Positions 54,662-63,564 of a stretch of DNA of 64,000 bases are shown here, piece by piece (position 1 is the stretch's first letter; every line of letters starts with the position of its first letter). The stretch is taken from contig NZ_JAJUXH010000022.1 of assembly GCF_021390245.1 (NCBI RefSeq), forward strand, positions 1 to 64,000, read 5' to 3'. The notes beneath the pieces were generated by a model. That model made no database searches. It was not told the origin of the DNA and was given only the letters and a program-made list of their open reading frames with translations. The DNA is from Dyadobacter sp. CY323 (GTDB lineage Bacteria > Bacteroidota > Bacteroidia > Cytophagales > Spirosomataceae). Both the position numbers and the translations under genes were made by a program.

Positions 54662-55868
54662 CCACTCCCTGAATCTTCAGAATCGCCCTCACAAAACCTT
54701 CCATATCTTCCGTTTCCCCCAACATCGCATGTTGTAAAATCCACACGGCATCTGTATGGCAAGCCTGCTCGGCGACCGGGCAGTATACATTGCTGTAATC
54801 TGCGGTTTCGGGGATGGCGTAGCACATGAAGTTTTTGTTTTGAAACAAGGGCTGCTTGTACAAGGGATGTGGATACCCTTTGAAACAAGGCACGCCTTCT
54901 GCTGCCAGCGTTTCGGCAAATTCGTTTTTTGTTAATCCGCCGAATTTGGATGCGTCGTATTTGAAAATATAAATGTGATAGCCATGCATCGTAATCTCCT
55001 CGCCTCGCCGCAAAGGCGTAATACCCTCGACATCAGCCAACAATTGGTTCAGATACAATCCATTTTCATTCCGTTTCTGCGTCTGGCCTTCCAATCTTTT
55101 CAATTGTTCCGAAAGCAGAACCGCCTGCATTTGTGTGATCCGGTAATTGCAGCCCGGATTGTAGTGATCATACCATTGTCCACTCTCGATCCGGCCCACA
55201 TTACGGAGTGAATGCATCATCGCGTACAATTCGTCGTCGTCCGTAATAACAATACCGCCTTCACCAGACGTCAGGTTTTTGGAGGATTGAAAACTAAAAC
55301 TGCCGACATCTCCGATTGAGCCTAGTTTTTTGCCCTTATATTCTGCGCCATGCGCATGCGCCGCATCTTCAATAACTCTCAAACCATACCGTCGGGCGAT
55401 CTCCATAATCGCGTCCATGTCACAGGCAAGTCCACCAAAATGCACCGGGATAATCACTTTTGTCCGCTCCGTGATCGCCGCTTCGATGGCGGCCGGACTG
55501 ATATTAAAAGTTTCAGGGTCAATATCGACAAAAACGGGAACACAGTTACATTCAATCACCGAAGAAGCAGTGGTAATGAACGTATAGGGTGGAACGATTA
55601 CCTCGTCGCCGGGTTTCACGCCACAAGCGATCAATGCCAGACGCAGTGAAACGGATCCATTTACGCAGGTAATGGCGTACTTGCTGCCGCAGTAGGCTGC
55701 AAATGCATTTTCGAACCTGGCAACTTCGTCGGCACAATCCGGGTTTCCCCATTTTCCGCTTTGGACAATTGAGGCAACCGCATTGACTTCATTTTCATCA
55801 AATATAGGCCAATCGAACGCTTTTGTGATGGTTTTGTCGCCGCCGTTTATCGCCAGGTTTTCTTTCAT
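54651..55868 (-). CDS. DegT/DnrJ/EryC1/StrS family PLP aminotransferase
   Basis: A 405-aa PLP enzyme (PF01041). Signatures are PIFDENEVNAVASIV, TCVNGSVSLRLALIACGVKPGD, VPPYTFITTASSV, HFGGLACDMDAI, VIEDAAHAHGAEYKGKKLG (Asp168), and the Schiff-base Lys197 in SFQSSKNLTSGEGG. It transfers an amino group to a keto sugar or acts as a related dehydratase/aminotransferase. No other nucleotide-sugar gene is near, so the pathway cannot be read. It is divergent from the following membrane protein gene and convergent with the ligase. Confidence 0.92.
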   Translation of the reverse strand: MKENLAINGGDKTITKAFDWPIFDENEVNAVASIVQSGKWGNPDCADEVARFENAFAAYCGSKYAITCVNGSVSLRLALIACGVKPGDEVIVPPYTFITTASSVIECNCVPVFVDIDPETFNISPAAIEAAITERTKVIIPVHFGGLACDMDAIMEIARRYGLRVIEDAAHAHGAEYKGKKLGSIGDVGSFSFQSSKNLTSGEGGIVITDDDELYAMMHSLRNVGRIESGQWYDHYNPGCNYRITQMQAVLLSEQLKRLEGQTQKRNENGLYLNQLLADVEGITPLRRGEEITMHGYHIYIFKYDASKFGGLTKNEFAETLAAEGVPCFKGYPHPLYKQPLFQNKNFMCYAIPETADYSNVYCPVAEQACHTDAVWILQHAMLGETEDMEGFVRAILKIQGVVKS

Positions 55869-55997
55869 ATCCGTGTTTTAAATCCTGCTTTTCATACTCA
55901 AAATTTTGCGTTTCAGGCTACTACCGACGCCCGTTGAACTACGCATAGTCCATTTTCTTCATGTTTCAGTATTGTCTCAAAGCGATTGATTCTAAAA

Positions 55998-57284
55998 ATG
56001 AACAACAGACAACTGCTGTATATACTTCTGATTTCAGGAATGTCACTTGGAACTGCCTGGGCTATACGCGGACAATTCGGTCACGAACAAGGCGCAGCCT
56101 GGGCCGGCGGCATCGGCGGGTTATGCATTGTGCTTCTTTCCAAAAGACCGGATTGGTACGCCAAAGCATTCCAGCTTTCGGTTGCATCCGCAGCCGGCTG
56201 GGGAATCGGCGGGATCATTAGTTATGGTAAAGTGGTGGGCTATGCCCGTGGGCTCGACTTCGGAAATGTGTATTATGGTTTGTTGATGTTGTTCGTCATC
56301 GGCGGCTTATTTGGATTGATCGGCGGTGGATTGTTTGGACTTACCATGGCTTCGAATCGCGAAAAGCCGGTAAAATGGCCGCAGCTGATCGTTCAAATGA
56401 CGGCGGGAGCGATCATCTTTTACTATTTCCTGATCGAGCAGCTGGGCTGGCTGATGACTCCGCCGCGCTCTGAGGCCTGGGCAGCCGCATTCGGAATGTG
56501 TATCGCATTGTTCTGGTATATGATCAGGAACAAACAATATTCCGCAATACGCGTCGCGATTTTCGCAGGGTTAGGTGGCGGTTTCGGTTTTGCATTTGGC
56601 AATTTCCTGCAGGTAATGGGCAGTGTTTCGGGGATTAAATTCAATTTCTGGAACGTAATGGAATACTCAATCGGCTTTTTTGGAGGCATTGGAATGGCTT
56701 ATGGCACCTTCACAAGTCATTGGGACAAATCGGATGAAACCGTTTCAAAAACCAATCTCATTGGCCCTATCGTCATTCTCACACTGATCATCCCTTTCGT
56801 AGTTTGGGACCAGTCATTTGAAACGGATCGGCTTGTAGGAATAATCAGTTCGTTTGACCCATTTACAAATGCTGAATCCATCGCACGGAATGTACAATGG
56901 ATCGCCTTTTTACTGATCCCAGCATTCGCCGGTTACAGTCTCTATCGATTTTATTTCAAAAGTGAATGGCAATCAGCTCAGCTGGTCAGAAAGCATTTAC
57001 AGCAATTCTTCCTTATCAATCTGGGCTTATATGCCATTTTCAGCGTGCTGATTACCGGCGCATTCATGAGCCTTTACCGCAGTGAACAATATCTATACAT
57101 TGCCAATCTGGTGGTCGTCGGGCTGTTAATCAACAAGTTAGAGCCTTCATTCACAAACCGCGGACTAAACCTGGGTCGCTGGACGTTAAATTTTATTTTT
57201 ATCCTGGCATTCTTAGCCATTCTTACAGCAGTGGCAGTAAGTTCTCACGGCGAATTGAAAGGGGCGAATCTCCGGTTCGAGTAG
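55998..57284 (+). CDS. Polytopic membrane protein of unknown function
   Basis: A 428-aa protein starting at the ATG at 55998 (a TTG at 55986 is less likely). It has about ten or more membrane segments, many Gly-rich, such as GGIGGLCIVLL, LFVIGGLFGLIGGGLFGL, and FAGLGGGFGFAFGNFLQVMG. The small, glycine-packed helices and the loop RGQFGHEQGAAWAGG at residues 24-38 suggest a transporter or channel-like protein. I recognise no family. It is divergent from the aminotransferase and convergent with the metallophosphoesterase. Confidence 0.8.
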   Translation: MNNRQLLYILLISGMSLGTAWAIRGQFGHEQGAAWAGGIGGLCIVLLSKRPDWYAKAFQLSVASAAGWGIGGIISYGKVVGYARGLDFGNVYYGLLMLFVIGGLFGLIGGGLFGLTMASNREKPVKWPQLIVQMTAGAIIFYYFLIEQLGWLMTPPRSEAWAAAFGMCIALFWYMIRNKQYSAIRVAIFAGLGGGFGFAFGNFLQVMGSVSGIKFNFWNVMEYSIGFFGGIGMAYGTFTSHWDKSDETVSKTNLIGPIVILTLIIPFVVWDQSFETDRLVGIISSFDPFTNAESIARNVQWIAFLLIPAFAGYSLYRFYFKSEWQSAQLVRKHLQQFFLINLGLYAIFSVLITGAFMSLYRSEQYLYIANLVVVGLLINKLEPSFTNRGLNLGRWTLNFIFILAFLAILTAVAVSSHGELKGANLRFE

Positions 57285-57287
57285 TGC

Positions 57288-59063
57288 TTATTTTTTGATC
57301 ACCAACTGATCTTTTACATTTCCGTCCGGATCATAACATGTGTAATTCAGTGTATTTCCATTGATCGAAATGTGCTGGTACAGAGGCCCATCCTTATACC
57401 TCGCGACCGCATAATCCTCTTCCGGCCAGCGCACCTGCTTGCCCGGAATGCTGATCGACATCGTGTATATCGTCCCTTTCGAAGGTGAACCGACAGGTTT
57501 TTTATTAAACATCGGTTTGGTACGCAGGTAATAATGCATATGCCCGTTCATGACCATATCCACGTGGTATTTATCAAAAAGTGAGCACCATTCCCGCATA
57601 ATTTCATCATAAGGTTCCTCGAAGTTATAAGGTGGAAAATGGAACATTGCAAACTTCCATTTCGCGTTACTTTTCTTCAACTGCTCCTCCACCCACGCAC
57701 TTTGCTGCGGAACAGATAACGTCGCATCGAGCATTAAAAACAGCGCATCCTGATAGCTGAACGCATAGGTCATTTCCGACGGCTGTTTCGCCGGCCCGTT
57801 TTCAGGCAGACTGAACATTTCCTTATACATCCACGCACCCAGCCCATCCTGGCTGTCGTGATTCCCCGGAACCGGCATCAATGGTTTAGTCGTAAACGTG
57901 TTGCCCCCGTGTGCCCAAAGCTGGTCCCAGTCGTCGCGGTTTAATCCGGTACTTACCAGATCCCCGGCGATAGAAAAGAAAGCCGTTTCAGGATGCCGTT
58001 TTACAGATTTTTGCGCCATTTCGCCCCAGATCGGCGAGTAATGCGTATCTCCGAACCAGATAAACGAAAAGCCTTCATTTTTAACAGAAGCGGTTTTGAA
58101 AGATGCTGGCACCGTCCATTTCCCTGGTTCAGAACAAATTGAATAATGGTATAATGTACCCGGTTTAAGATCTTTCAGTGTAGAAGTAAAGCGTTTTACA
58201 TACCGATCATTCTGCAAAAGCCTGTCCTCCATTTCAAATGCGGAGGCATCATTGAACAAAGTGTCCGTCTTCTCTGGAATCCAATATTTCACTTTGCCTG
58301 ATTTCGCTTTAAAATTACTTCTCCATTGAACGTTCACCGAACTGGTCGGATCGCTACTCCACGTCAGGATTATCTGATCGGGGTTCTCGGACGAAGGTGT
58401 TGCTGTTTTTCGGAATGCCTGCACTAAATGTGCTTCTCTTGCACGTCCTCGCACAGTCGTAAAAAGTGTTTGTCCGGTAAGCTGTTCGGGGACTTCTGTG
58501 AGGATCAATCCGTCCCAGTCATGATAGGTGAATGCACCTTTTTGCAGGGTACCCAACGAATATTCCGAAGGCGTCACCTGCGTAATCGTCAGTTTTTGAT
58601 CACTATCCTGAGGCGCGACGCTGATAAAGTAAACCGGCCTGTGTTTGTCAAATCCATTGATTCCCAGACCGACCGTACCCTCATCAAAATCCTTTTTCCA
58701 CACTTCATAGGTATACTCTTCATTCTTCACAAACACGTCAGTCTTTATAAATCCGCTTTTTGCGAGCCAGAAAGGCACTACTTTCTGAGCCGTGTCCCGC
58801 ATTAATGAAACGGTAACGGGTACACTGGCATTAAATGACCAAAACTTCGTGGCTAGTATTTCTTTTTCTTCATCACTCAGCGAACTGAGAATGTAACTTT
58901 CAGAAATCGTGTCCAGCTGTGCCGCTGAAAGTTTTTCGTAAAACCGTGTCACGGCACGATCGATAACTTCCTTGACTGTCCCGGAAACAGGCTCCTTTTT
59001 CGGTTGGCAAGACATGAATGTGCCTGCCAGCAGAATGGCTAGTATTATAACCTTCAATTGCAT
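57288..59063 (-). CDS. Metallophosphoesterase lipoprotein (purple acid phosphatase-like)
   Basis: A 591-aa lipoprotein (GTFMSC, Cys19). An N-terminal region of about 190 aa of unknown type is followed by a fibronectin-III-like domain (about 220-325, typical of purple acid phosphatases) and a metallophosphoesterase domain with FIWFGDTHYSP, SIAGDLVS, PVPGNHDSQD, MFHFPPYN and NGHMHYYLR, giving the full dinuclear metal site. It hydrolyses phosphate esters in the periplasm or at the cell surface. It is the last gene of the right-edge SusCD locus, 17 nt after the PqaA-family gene. Confidence 0.9.
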   Translation of the reverse strand: MQLKVIILAILLAGTFMSCQPKKEPVSGTVKEVIDRAVTRFYEKLSAAQLDTISESYILSSLSDEEKEILATKFWSFNASVPVTVSLMRDTAQKVVPFWLAKSGFIKTDVFVKNEEYTYEVWKKDFDEGTVGLGINGFDKHRPVYFISVAPQDSDQKLTITQVTPSEYSLGTLQKGAFTYHDWDGLILTEVPEQLTGQTLFTTVRGRAREAHLVQAFRKTATPSSENPDQIILTWSSDPTSSVNVQWRSNFKAKSGKVKYWIPEKTDTLFNDASAFEMEDRLLQNDRYVKRFTSTLKDLKPGTLYHYSICSEPGKWTVPASFKTASVKNEGFSFIWFGDTHYSPIWGEMAQKSVKRHPETAFFSIAGDLVSTGLNRDDWDQLWAHGGNTFTTKPLMPVPGNHDSQDGLGAWMYKEMFSLPENGPAKQPSEMTYAFSYQDALFLMLDATLSVPQQSAWVEEQLKKSNAKWKFAMFHFPPYNFEEPYDEIMREWCSLFDKYHVDMVMNGHMHYYLRTKPMFNKKPVGSPSKGTIYTMSISIPGKQVRWPEEDYAVARYKDGPLYQHISINGNTLNYTCYDPDGNVKDQLVIKK

Positions 59064-59080
59064 TTCGTTTTTTGAATTAA

Positions 59081-60439
59081 TTATAGCAGTGCTTTGCTGC
59101 TGGTCAGGAACACGCGGGTACTTTCGGTGTAGGTATCGCCTTTCGGGGTCCTGTATTTCAAATCCACGTAAAAAGCACGGAAACCGCTTGCCGGGAAAGT
59201 TGATGATACTTTTACGGACGATTGCTTTTTGATACCCAAGCTTTTACTTGTCCATTGATCATTTCGCAAATCCTGATCTGTAGAATTGGCTGACCACAGG
59301 ATCACATCTTCCAAGACATCCGGCGACGTTTTAATGGTAAGGTTCACTGTTTTGTTGCTTACCGTTTGCGTCCATTTACATTCCGTATATGGTTTTTTAT
59401 TAATGGTCGAACCAAAAAAAGCGCTCAATGCTTCCATGGCCTGTACACCGTCGCCCAGATCGTGACCGGCATTCGGAACGTAATGCAGCATGTTGTTTCC
59501 GGGAATTTTATCCAGATAGTTTTTGATATTATCCACCACCCAGTATTCGTCATTGGTCCCCATAAAAATCATCTTCGGCATGGTCAGTTTAGCTCGGTAC
59601 GAATAGGGATCGATCATCGCGGTAATGGCCTCTCCATCGGCTGAGCCGGTGGATTGCGGAATGCCCAGCTTCACATAATCTTCGATCTGAATGCTATACT
59701 CGCCCCAGGATTTGATCTGGTAGTCCAAACTTACCGGCATATTCAACACATCGATCACCATAGGCGCAATCGCCTCCACCCTTTTATCACTTGCCCCGGT
59801 AAGCCAGGTTGTCCAGCCGCGTTTCGACGCTCCGGTCACCACAAATTTGTCAATCGTGTGATTCAATTTTTCTTTTGAAAACTGCTGAACGGCGTCCATT
59901 GCCTTCACGGCACTTTTCACCATCGGAAAAAGCAGCGGCCAGCTGTAATCCTTGTCTTTTTTGAAGTTATGTAAGGTATAGGAAATCAGCGCATCCTCGG
60001 TAAGATCGCCAAAGAAAGGCTGGTTCGGCGTCTGTTTCAGCAATGCAACAATGGCCTGGTTCGTCTCCACCACTTTGCCGAGCGACGCGTACATTTTGTC
60101 GTCTTTTTTACTGTTCCAATTCGGCAGCTCATTGGTATTGGAGCCTCCTGTGATAAAAAGCAATGCATCATCGTGCTTGTTTTCTTTTGGAACAATGAGG
60201 GTTAACTGGTGTGTCCAGGTAAACTCCCGCCATTTCTGAGAGGTCAGCAGCAGATTGTAAATCGTCAGATCACCTCGTTGGAAAGTTTCCTTAAGCTCCC
60301 ATTTAAACGTTTTATCCCCATTTGCGAGATAACTTTCAAGGGCGTTTTCAGGTGTAATTTTTTGTGCAAATAAATGATTGACACTGAGAATGTTGATGAA
60401 AAGCACTAGCAATGCAATGCGCAAATTTTTCAATTTCAT
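59081..60439 (-). CDS. PhoPQ-activated pathogenicity-related (PqaA) family protein
   Basis: A 452-aa secreted protein with a signal peptide to about FAQ (residue 26). It matches the PhoPQ-activated protein family (PF10142): ALLFITGGSNTNELP, FVVTGASKRGWTTWLTGA with the alpha/beta-hydrolase-like nucleophile Ser205, and GNNMLHYVPNAGHDLGDGV late in the sequence. Family members are found near carbohydrate or lipid catabolic genes; a precise reaction is not established. It is 25 nt from the ceramidase-like gene, same strand, so it belongs to the SusCD locus. Confidence 0.88.
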   Translation of the reverse strand: MKLKNLRIALLVLFINILSVNHLFAQKITPENALESYLANGDKTFKWELKETFQRGDLTIYNLLLTSQKWREFTWTHQLTLIVPKENKHDDALLFITGGSNTNELPNWNSKKDDKMYASLGKVVETNQAIVALLKQTPNQPFFGDLTEDALISYTLHNFKKDKDYSWPLLFPMVKSAVKAMDAVQQFSKEKLNHTIDKFVVTGASKRGWTTWLTGASDKRVEAIAPMVIDVLNMPVSLDYQIKSWGEYSIQIEDYVKLGIPQSTGSADGEAITAMIDPYSYRAKLTMPKMIFMGTNDEYWVVDNIKNYLDKIPGNNMLHYVPNAGHDLGDGVQAMEALSAFFGSTINKKPYTECKWTQTVSNKTVNLTIKTSPDVLEDVILWSANSTDQDLRNDQWTSKSLGIKKQSSVKVSSTFPASGFRAFYVDLKYRTPKGDTYTESTRVFLTSSKALL

Positions 60440-60464
60440 ACAATACGGATTGTTAATTGGGAGG

Positions 60465-61784
60465 TCATTTTACTTCTTCTGGTTTCGGGCCATCCCGTCG
60501 GGAGCCTTCCGATCCGGAGCCTTCCGGCCAGGGACTTTCCTTAATTAGTTTGAGGGCTTGTTCGATGTAAATCTCGCCGGTCATCTCGCCCAGACTTGTC
60601 CGGCTCACATACTCATACCTTTTAAAACTATTAAAATCCACTTTTGTCAGCATATACCCAAACGCATCGTTGGTCAGGCCAAACAAAAAAGGCTGTTTTG
60701 TATTCATATGTCTTTTCACGTAAAACCCGATATTCGGTAGCGCCTCGCCGGGAATGGAGAGGATTTGAGCGGTGCCGATATTCAGGAGATTAAGCTGGGT
60801 GGCGATCCGGTTTTCACCGGCCATTTCATTTTTTATCGGTGATTTTTGTAGAATGTACCGCATGATCTCGGAATCTACCGGAAATTCTATCTTCCTGGCG
60901 GTGCAGTAGAGTTGTGGATTTTCCAGTACCGGCGCATTTTTCACAATTCTTAATGCTTCATCCGCCAGCAACTCGCCTATCCGTTTGCATTCATTCCAGT
61001 CGTTGGCTTCCTTTCCGTTTTCAAGCCGGACGTCCGCAGTCACCATACCCCCTTGTGCCCCATTCATAAAAACGGCCACTCCACCGCCCTGAGCCTCAAT
61101 CCGGTCGTATAACGGGCCACATAGGTCGGGACTTAATATTCCCCGTCCCGAACCGATTACCTCGGGATGGATTGCATAATTAACCAAAGTGGCGATCGGA
61201 GTTCCTTTTTTGGCACCCGAAGTGGCAATTGCCTGTATTACCCCGCAACGCGGATCATAAAGTTGGTCTGCATAATAATTGTAAGCGATTTTCCCTTTGG
61301 CCTCACCTACTGCTATTTTCAAGGAAGCATCCTGCAGATTTTTAACGGCTTCATTTACGGCATCCGCAATTTGCTGCACACATTGATCCAGGTATTTCAA
61401 ATCCGCAAATGACTCTCCTTTTTCATTCGGAAAACCATATGCATCCGGTCCGCTGTGGGTATGAGTAGCTCCGATCAGAATGTTTTCCGGTTTAATGCCT
61501 TTAATCAAAGCTCTTGATTTATTACCAAGTGCCGCAGGCCAGCCGAGATTGTCGACGTTCACAATGGCAATCCGGACATCGCCTTTTTCAAGAACTAAGG
61601 CACGGGCATACAGCTCGCCATTTTTCTCGGTTGATTTTTTGGGTGTACCAATGCCGCCGGAAACGGGCAGAAGTGGGTTTGGTGTGATCACCCGTACTGC
61701 CGCAGCTGCCTTGAAATGCTGCGCAGCCAGGCCGTGAAACAAACTAAAAACAAAACAGAGAATGAATGCGATTGTGATTTTCAT
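60465..61784 (-). CDS. Neutral/alkaline ceramidase-like secreted protein
   Basis: A 439-aa secreted protein (signal peptide to about AAQ, residue 22) resembling the N-terminal domain of neutral/alkaline non-lysosomal ceramidases (PF04734). It has RIAIVNVDNLGW, the zinc motif GATHTHSGP with His108 and His110, NYAIHPEVIGSG and FMNGAQGGMV. Ceramidases hydrolyse N-acyl bonds of ceramides, but many ceramidase-like bacterial proteins act on other amides or have unknown substrates. The short C-terminal tail (EGSGSEGSRRDGPKPEE) is low complexity. It is 99 nt downstream of the SusD gene. Confidence 0.87.
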   Translation of the reverse strand: MKITIAFILCFVFSLFHGLAAQHFKAAAAVRVITPNPLLPVSGGIGTPKKSTEKNGELYARALVLEKGDVRIAIVNVDNLGWPAALGNKSRALIKGIKPENILIGATHTHSGPDAYGFPNEKGESFADLKYLDQCVQQIADAVNEAVKNLQDASLKIAVGEAKGKIAYNYYADQLYDPRCGVIQAIATSGAKKGTPIATLVNYAIHPEVIGSGRGILSPDLCGPLYDRIEAQGGGVAVFMNGAQGGMVTADVRLENGKEANDWNECKRIGELLADEALRIVKNAPVLENPQLYCTARKIEFPVDSEIMRYILQKSPIKNEMAGENRIATQLNLLNIGTAQILSIPGEALPNIGFYVKRHMNTKQPFLFGLTNDAFGYMLTKVDFNSFKRYEYVSRTSLGEMTGEIYIEQALKLIKESPWPEGSGSEGSRRDGPKPEEVK

Positions 61785-61883
61785 CTCAAAGAATGTTTGA
61801 TTCGTCTTTTAAAAGTAAACCGGAACTGTCGGTACAAATCGGACAGCCCCGGTTTCAATTACTTCACCTTAATTCAAATTACA

Positions 61884-63527
61884 CTACCAGGGTTTGCCAG
61901 TTCCTTGTATCAGCCATGGTTTCGACCAGGCGCTATTTCCTTTGTCGGCCTGAGAATAAGCGGTTATTTCCAACTTACTCACCGCCGCCTCTGCATTTGC
62001 CTTGTTGATACGCAGCTCATCCTGCATGTAGTAGAACCTTACCGGCAACACATTTCTTTTCGCCGCAGGGCCTGCTTTCAACTCCGGAAAACCAGTCCTT
62101 CTGAAATCAAACCAGGCTTCGGTTGCAGCAGTCCAGCTTGCGATCCATTTCTGTTCGATCACCTGCTTGATGGTTTTGTCAAAAGCAACGGTTGGCTGTG
62201 CGATGTAAGCAGCATACGAACTACCCACTGTCCAGGTTTCGAAAGAAGCCTTTATCGCAGCCTCATAATGGTCTTTTGCGACACCGGCAGACCAGCCTTT
62301 CAGTCCGGCCTCCGCAAGTATAAAATGTACTTCGGCCGCAGAGATCAGACGTGCTTTCAATAATGGCCCTTTTGCAGCTTTATAAATGTTGTTCAAAAAC
62401 GACACGTGCGGGTTGAACGAAGTCTGCCCGGGAGTTGGGTTCAAATTGTAAGCCGATGGCAAAGCGGAGAAGCTCGTCGGCAGGCCTACGTATTCAGGAT
62501 CCGTGTCATAAAGTGTATTTTTCACTTTATCCGGAGAAAGAATCCGTTTTCCATCTACAATTTTGTCCGTTCCGGCAGGCTGAGTTGCGTCAACGACTAA
62601 TGGTATTTCAACCTTATTAGCCCAGATACCCAATCGCGGATCTTTCAATATCTGTAACTTTTCGACCAAAGTAGCAGCCATTTTAATGCGGCGATAATTG
62701 CTCCCGCTCGCATCAATAACTGCATTTGCCGGCCAGGCGTCTGCTTCGGTGTTACCAGGAAATGACATCGTAGCATCATCGGAATTGCTGGTAATGATCG
62801 GGTACATCGCCGCATTGCCTGCGATTTTTTCGATACCGGCCTTGGCAATATCGGGCTGTTTTGAAGAGAGACGCATGTAGTAACGCAGCAGCAATGAATT
62901 TGCCATTTTCCGCCATTTGGCAGGGTCGCCGCCGTAGTATACATCTACATTGTCAACGATTCCAGGGTAATCCGCTCTCGCTTTGGAAAGAAGTGTATTG
63001 GCCTTTTCAAGATCAGCAATAATGCCCGCGTAAATTTTATCCTGCGTGTCGAATGCAGGCAAGATATTCTCAGTACCACCGGTTTCTCCTTTTAGCGCAT
63101 TGGTGTAAGGAGCATCTCCCCACAGATCTGTAATGAGCCCGAACATGAAGGATTTCATCACTAGAGCAACTCCCTGGTGAAATTCATAATTCAACTCAAT
63201 AGCCCTTTTGTATAAAAGGTCATTGGTTCTCAAGATGTCATAGTACTCGTTCCAGCTTTGGTTTCCACCCCAGTCGTAGTCATTATGACCACTGGACCAG
63301 GCATCCTTCTGAGTATGTTGTACAACTCCGGCGATATCCTGATAACCCAGGTTGACGTACCTTTTTGCAGCTTCGGTCAAAACAGTCGGCATAACCAGAT
63401 TCGGGTTAACGCTTTCCGGACCCACACCGTTGGGGTTTTCGTTCAGCTCTGAGAGATCTTTACAGGAAAAGACCAGACCAGCCAGAAGCAACGGCATGAT
63501 GAGAAATTTTTTGCTAAATAGTTTCAT
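61884..63527 (-). CDS. SusD/RagB-like outer-membrane lipoprotein (SusD-like 2)
   Basis: A 547-aa SusD-like lipoprotein (Cys22 in LLAGLVFSC). Signatures are LSELNENPNGVGPESVNP, YDILRTNDLLYKRAIE, WGDAPYTNAL, and the C-terminal WIASWTAATEAWFDFRRTGFP, matching the SusD-like 2 family (PF12771). It binds the substrate at the cell surface and delivers it to the SusC channel, whose gene end is 37 nt upstream on the same strand. Confidence 0.95.
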   Translation of the reverse strand: MKLFSKKFLIMPLLLAGLVFSCKDLSELNENPNGVGPESVNPNLVMPTVLTEAAKRYVNLGYQDIAGVVQHTQKDAWSSGHNDYDWGGNQSWNEYYDILRTNDLLYKRAIELNYEFHQGVALVMKSFMFGLITDLWGDAPYTNALKGETGGTENILPAFDTQDKIYAGIIADLEKANTLLSKARADYPGIVDNVDVYYGGDPAKWRKMANSLLLRYYMRLSSKQPDIAKAGIEKIAGNAAMYPIITSNSDDATMSFPGNTEADAWPANAVIDASGSNYRRIKMAATLVEKLQILKDPRLGIWANKVEIPLVVDATQPAGTDKIVDGKRILSPDKVKNTLYDTDPEYVGLPTSFSALPSAYNLNPTPGQTSFNPHVSFLNNIYKAAKGPLLKARLISAAEVHFILAEAGLKGWSAGVAKDHYEAAIKASFETWTVGSSYAAYIAQPTVAFDKTIKQVIEQKWIASWTAATEAWFDFRRTGFPELKAGPAAKRNVLPVRFYYMQDELRINKANAEAAVSKLEITAYSQADKGNSAWSKPWLIQGTGKPW

Positions 63528-63564
63528 GAGTTTATTTATAATTAAATAGACTATCTGATTTAAA

